A stretch of 64,000 nucleotides of DNA from Chloroflexi bacterium 44-23 (GTDB taxonomy: Bacteria; Chloroflexota; Anaerolineae; Anaerolineales; Anaerolineaceae): assembly GCA_001899005.1 (NCBI GenBank), contig MKUW01000028.1, positions 62,001-126,000 on the forward strand. Reading direction: 5' to 3'. The position numbers and the translations under genes were made by a program. Positions within the stretch are counted from its first letter, which is position 1. Every line of letters starts with the position of its first letter. This document shows positions 59,889 to 64,000 of this stretch, piece after piece. Below the pieces are notes generated by a model that saw nothing but the letters and a program-made list of their open reading frames with translations, made no database searches and was not told the origin of the DNA.

Positions 59889-60974
59889 TTAATTTGACTG
59901 AGCCACTCCAATAACTTTTCCAAATGAATTGATGGTTAAAATCCATTTCGACCCAGGAATGAATCTACTAAATTCAGTCGAATCACCTGTCTTATATTCA
60001 TATTCACCATCAGAGGTTTTAAATTGGATAGTATAAGCTTCGCTTTGCTGCCCTAAACGTTGGTTTTCAGTTAGTTGAGCTGATGGCCAGATTGGGTTGA
60101 GATTGGCACCCTTTTGAACCAATTCATCACTAACCTGCCAATCATTGACAGTATACTGACAGAATTCTGCATAAACCCGATAGGTACAATCCTGAGCTAT
60201 CTCTGCATTGCCATTCCCAAGATCAACCATGTATGGCGTTCCACAAACTTCGGTCGATTGCGGAGCAGGTTGATTCTGTTCCTTTTGGAAACGATATTCA
60301 CAGGTACCCAGGTTGGCTGCAGAAGGAATTTCCTCCCGCCAATCTTGTTTTGATACAGGTCCAAAGCTTTCTACAGCGATACTTCGTTGCCATGCAGTTC
60401 CGGAAACAAAACCAGTTAAATCTTCCTTGCGTGAGAGACCCATAATAACAAAAATGATCGCCACAAGAAACAAACCAGCGAATATGGCAGGTAAAAGCCA
60501 ACCGCGTTTGCGCTTGACTTGAACCGTCTCGGGCTGGTGGGTTTTCGGGTCGTTGCCTTGAATCACTCGTGGGGCGCCGCATGCTACACAATGAGTATGC
60601 AAACCTGCATTTTCATGGCCACAATTTTTACATTGCCAATTTGCAACTTCTTTGACTCCGTCGTACGCCCCCACTACACCACCTTCAGTGCGCTGGGTAC
60701 CCAACGTCAGATCCGAACCACATCGGGAACAAACGCTGGCGTTTGCAGGGTTACGGGTACCGCAGAAACCACAATGGATATCAGCTCCTGCCTTTGCCCG
60801 TGCAATCGCCTTCTCATCTGACAGCATCTCTTGTTGTTCCGGTTTTTGAAAAACCACGTCTGCCGGCTGGGGTGCTCCACAAGCGATACAAACCTGCTCA
60901 TTCCCGGGATTGGAGGTTTGGCAGTTAGGGCAGGTCCATCTTAATTGAGTGTATCCTAGAATTTTCTTTGCCAT
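59889..60974 (-). CDS. Protein with three RanBP2/zinc-ribbon modules, one TM and an outer domain
   Basis: WTCPNCQTSNPGNEQVCIACGAPQP; IHCGFCGTRNPANASVCSRCGSD; WQCKNCGHENAGLHTHCVACGAPR; then LLPAIFAGLFLVAIIFVIMGL. Confidence 0.85.
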   Translation of the reverse strand: MAKKILGYTQLRWTCPNCQTSNPGNEQVCIACGAPQPADVVFQKPEQQEMLSDEKAIARAKAGADIHCGFCGTRNPANASVCSRCGSDLTLGTQRTEGGVVGAYDGVKEVANWQCKNCGHENAGLHTHCVACGAPRVIQGNDPKTHQPETVQVKRKRGWLLPAIFAGLFLVAIIFVIMGLSRKEDLTGFVSGTAWQRSIAVESFGPVSKQDWREEIPSAANLGTCEYRFQKEQNQPAPQSTEVCGTPYMVDLGNGNAEIAQDCTYRVYAEFCQYTVNDWQVSDELVQKGANLNPIWPSAQLTENQRLGQQSEAYTIQFKTSDGEYEYKTGDSTEFSRFIPGSKWILTINSFGKVIGVAQSN

Positions 60975-61011
60975 TATTTACCTGTGTAAGAAGATTTACA
61001 TTTATTGTATA

Positions 61012-61043
61012 CAAAAAAGCGCATTAAGCCAATGCGCTTTTTT
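61012..61043 (-). terminator. Rho-independent terminator (symmetric, potentially bidirectional)
   Basis: AAAAAAGCGCATTAAGCCAATGCGCTTTTTT stem-loop after the PspC gene. Confidence 0.85.
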
Positions 61044-61061
61044 GTGGTCTGAGGACATAGA

Positions 61062-61292
61062 TCATTCTTTGTCGTCTTTTTTAAGGATTTCCCCTTCCAG
61101 GAAAGTAGGTTGAACGGGCATTAATATCCATAGTATCACATAGATTAAAATGCCATTACCACCCAGAAAAAATAACAAAACAAAGATGAGCCGCATAACC
61201 GTGGTATCCAATCCAAAGTATTCGGCCAATCCGCTACAAACGCCGGCGATCATTTGATCATTTGGGTTTCGATAAAGTTTTTTAGTCTGCAT
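61062..61292 (-). CDS. PspC domain protein
   Basis: KLYRNPNDQMIAGVCSGLAEYFGLDTTVMRLIFVLLFFLGGNGILIYVILWILMP. Confidence 0.95.
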   Translation of the reverse strand: MQTKKLYRNPNDQMIAGVCSGLAEYFGLDTTVMRLIFVLLFFLGGNGILIYVILWILMPVQPTFLEGEILKKDDKE

Positions 61293-61579
61293 TTTATTCT
61301 CCTTCGATAGATATATACGAGATTGATGAATGAAAGTTGCAAAAGTGCGCTGCTTGACAGGTTCGTTTTTAACAGCCAAACGTAATTTACAACCAGTATT
61401 GTTCAAAAAATAAATCCTGATTCAGTTGAATGCAACCAATGGCAATTAGTCCATCTTTTGAAGATTGCGAAGGTCAACGGTAAAAAACCAATTTTGATGA
61501 TCGCATAAAATTGACAGGTGTTTACATCGCATTTAAACTAAACCTAATTGTTAGATTTTTTTAACCATGGAGGATTTCA

Positions 61580-62779
61580 ATGAATCGAGCAAAGATTTTA
61601 CGTTATTCTCTTTTCGGCTTACTATATTTCACCCAGGGCACAATCCTGAGCTTTTTCACCGCCTTAAATGCTCTCTACTTGCTGGGATTCGGAATCGATA
61701 TGACCCGTATTGGCATTTTGGGAACGATTGCTTTGCTGCCATTTGTAATTAAAGTCTTTCTGGGAATGTTAAGCGATAAAGTAAATTTATTTGGGAAGGG
61801 ACATCGTAAACCTTACATCGTCATTGGGTTGGTAGTTCAAATTATTTGTTTGGTTCTCGTTCCATTAATTGACCCCGGCCGATTTTTCTGGCAATACGTG
61901 ATGATCGCCTTTATGCTGCAGTTAGGGATGGCATTGTACGATACCTGCACCGACGGGCTGGCGCTAGATACAACCCCGCTGAGCGAAAAAGGCACCATTC
62001 AGGGATTCATGGTTGGCGGCCGTGCAGTCGGGGTAATCGTTACTGCTTCCCTGGTGGGGTTACTGGCTGAAAACGTATCCTGGAATGCAGTTTTTTGGGT
62101 ACTGGCTGTCCTTACACTGCCACCCTTCCTACTTCTTGGGAGAGTGAAGGAGCCTATACGGCCTCAAGAAAGAGAATTTGACTGGAAGGCATTCGCTGCA
62201 TTTAAACAGTTGCCAGTTATCGGTCTGGCTACCATTGGTTTTATTTTTTTTCTGATCATTGTTGGTACCAATCAGCTGGTTAACCCTTTCTTACAGCGAG
62301 AATTTAATATCTCCCTCAGCACTGCAGGTTTTTTTACTACAATTTGGGGCATCGGGGTAATTATGGGCAGCATACTGGGTGGAGCATTGATCAATAAGGT
62401 TGGCAATCGTAATGCTATCTTTATATCCATGGGGATCGCATTTGCTGCAATTATGGCGCTGGCTGGAATCAGCCAATTGGCTATAGCCTGGATCATCGTC
62501 ACCTTGTTTGGGTTATGTTATGGCACCTATCAGACTGTTTATTTTGCCATTTCAATGGAGTATACCGATCCGAGGATCGCAGCTACCATGTTCTCCATAT
62601 TGATGGCAGTGACCAATATTGGGCAAGGAGTCGGGCTTGGTTTGACTGGCTTTTTCAGTGATTCATTCGGATTTCAAACCACTTTTGTCATTATGGCGCT
62701 GCTCAACTTGCTGGCATTGCCATTTCTGTCAATGATTTTTGGAGGGCGGTTCAAGAAAAGAACTGTACAAGCAGGATAA
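61580..62779 (+). CDS. MFS transporter
   Basis: 12-TM MFS pattern (GFGIDMTRIGILGTIALLPFVIKVFLGMLSDK). Confidence 0.88.
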   Translation: MNRAKILRYSLFGLLYFTQGTILSFFTALNALYLLGFGIDMTRIGILGTIALLPFVIKVFLGMLSDKVNLFGKGHRKPYIVIGLVVQIICLVLVPLIDPGRFFWQYVMIAFMLQLGMALYDTCTDGLALDTTPLSEKGTIQGFMVGGRAVGVIVTASLVGLLAENVSWNAVFWVLAVLTLPPFLLLGRVKEPIRPQEREFDWKAFAAFKQLPVIGLATIGFIFFLIIVGTNQLVNPFLQREFNISLSTAGFFTTIWGIGVIMGSILGGALINKVGNRNAIFISMGIAFAAIMALAGISQLAIAWIIVTLFGLCYGTYQTVYFAISMEYTDPRIAATMFSILMAVTNIGQGVGLGLTGFFSDSFGFQTTFVIMALLNLLALPFLSMIFGGRFKKRTVQAG

Positions 62780-62863
62780 TTTCGTCCGCCTTCAAAATAT
62801 TTAGGCAGATCCCAGAAATGACTATCCACTGAAAATGTTCTTCTTTTAAGAAACATTCGGAAT

Positions 62864-63631
62864 TTAAGAATTAATTGCCGCTGGAATAAATAAAGCGAAT
62901 GGGATCTCATCCTTATAGAAAAATCTTTGAAATAACTCAATGTCGCGTGTCATTCTCGAAGGCACCAAAATGGCATAACGACAACCACGCTCTACACCCC
63001 ACTGATGCAGAGTATGCATTAAGGCAGAGCTTAAGCCTTTGCGTCGAAAAGCTGGGTGAGTAAACATATCAGCGATATATAGGTATTGTTCATCGATCGC
63101 TACAGCCTGAGCTTTGGCACCAATTTTACCCTCATAGGTTGCATATAAACTTAATATATTGGTGTCTGACAAGCTGAGGGTGCTGGCAGGATAATCTGGT
63201 TCTATAGTATTCACCAAAGCCACGTTTTGAGAATTTTCAATCGGAAAAATTTCCACTTTCTCATTATTGTCTTTTCCCCGATTTTTTGCCTTCAATTTGT
63301 GTAACATTAATGTATTGTTCCATGCATGTAGATAGCCAATATCGCGGTATCCAGGTATAAGAAAACTAAGATTATGAGAAAAAACATTCAAAACAAATTC
63401 CTGTGATTTTTCTCCCAAATAAATGTGGATTTCCTGGTCCACGATCACCGGCGAGATCTCACCTGCAAAGAATTCCAGGTTATATGAAAAACTTCTGGGC
63501 CAGGGGTGTTGTAATTTTTGGATATACTCTATTCCCGAGAGTTGATTAAATTTAATCGGTTTTGCATTTAATTCAAGCTGGTTTTTGTAGAAAATGGCAT
63601 TCAGAAAAGCGGCAACGACTGGCTCATTCAT
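62864..63631 (-). CDS. GNAT family N-acetyltransferase
   Basis: YIADMFTHPAFRRKGLSSALMHTLHQWGVERGCRYAILVPS; start MNEPVVAAFLNA overlaps the upstream gene stop. Confidence 0.82.
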   Translation of the reverse strand: MNEPVVAAFLNAIFYKNQLELNAKPIKFNQLSGIEYIQKLQHPWPRSFSYNLEFFAGEISPVIVDQEIHIYLGEKSQEFVLNVFSHNLSFLIPGYRDIGYLHAWNNTLMLHKLKAKNRGKDNNEKVEIFPIENSQNVALVNTIEPDYPASTLSLSDTNILSLYATYEGKIGAKAQAVAIDEQYLYIADMFTHPAFRRKGLSSALMHTLHQWGVERGCRYAILVPSRMTRDIELFQRFFYKDEIPFALFIPAAINS

Positions 63632-64000
63632 TTTCCTTGCCAAACCCCTTTTCCAATAATACATTAAGCGATTCAAATGGCACCCAACCCCATTTGTGTT
63701 TACTGACAAGTTGATCAGCTTGCGGATCGGGTTTCTCATTAGTGAAAAAATCACGATCTGGTAAATTCGGGATGAGCGCTTCGACCTGAAAAATATGGTA
63801 ACTACTACGCAATCCGGGGTAGGAAACTGACTCTCCCTCTTTTATTCTAGCGACACACATTTCCGTCAATATTTTTGTTGAAACGGAATTGATTTGTAGT
63901 TCTTCTTCCAAACAGCGAATCGCCCCCAGGCGCCACCCTTCGCCCGCATGCATTTTTTCACTGGGAGGTAAAGAACGAGCGCGGGTGCGGCCATCACTAA
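63624..64000 (-). CDS. Nudix hydrolase-like protein, truncated by window edge
   Basis: GEGWRLGAIRCLEEELQI resembles a Nudix box; open reading continues off the right edge. Confidence 0.6.
   Translation of the reverse strand, partial: SDGRTRARSLPPSEKMHAGEGWRLGAIRCLEEELQINSVSTKILTEMCVARIKEGESVSYPGLRSSYHIFQVEALIPNLPDRDFFTNEKPDPQADQLVSKHKWGWVPFESLNVLLEKGFGKENE

Noticed and set aside
1-64000. tRNA/rRNA genes, CRISPR arrays, transposases, phage genes, toxin-antitoxin pairs
   Set aside because: Looked for but nothing convincing seen by eye; a covariance-model and HMM scan would be needed to be certain

Overview
The window looks like chromosomal DNA of a Chloroflexota/Anaerolineae-like bacterium. 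This is inferred from protein style: Thr/Pro-rich linkers, BNR, LamG and tandem-95 surface proteins, and zinc-ribbon membrane proteins. No marker gene confirms it. I call about 50 protein genes. They include: a sulfur-trafficking cluster at the left edge (DsrE2-like fragment, single-Cys TusE/DsrC-like protein, SQR-like flavoprotein, HTH-PocR regulator); a compact polysaccharide operon (heparinase II/III, WecA-like GT, epimerase, GT4); bacterioferritin; an RhlE helicase; three large secreted repeat proteins; a CspA + RRM pair; an eight-heme HAO-like cytochrome c followed directly by an unrecognised multi-TM membrane protein; a ZnuABC-type transporter; two GGDEF proteins with intact I-sites; and an edge-truncated Nudix-like gene. 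I saw no rRNA, tRNA, CRISPR or transposase gene. The most interesting items are: (1) the octaheme cytochrome + membrane protein pair, bracketed by members of a dispersed inverted-repeat family; (2) that family itself (long and short forms, one with a perfect 40-nt palindrome); (3) a shared YLPLxxK-type terminal motif on the secreted proteins, apparently cut by a one-base frameshift in one of them; (4) a possible leader-RNA switch in front of the rhlE-like gene; (5) a ~175-bp inverted repeat pair and a 1.1-kb repeat-rich intergenic region. All calls are by eye from sequence and ORF translations; no searches were run.
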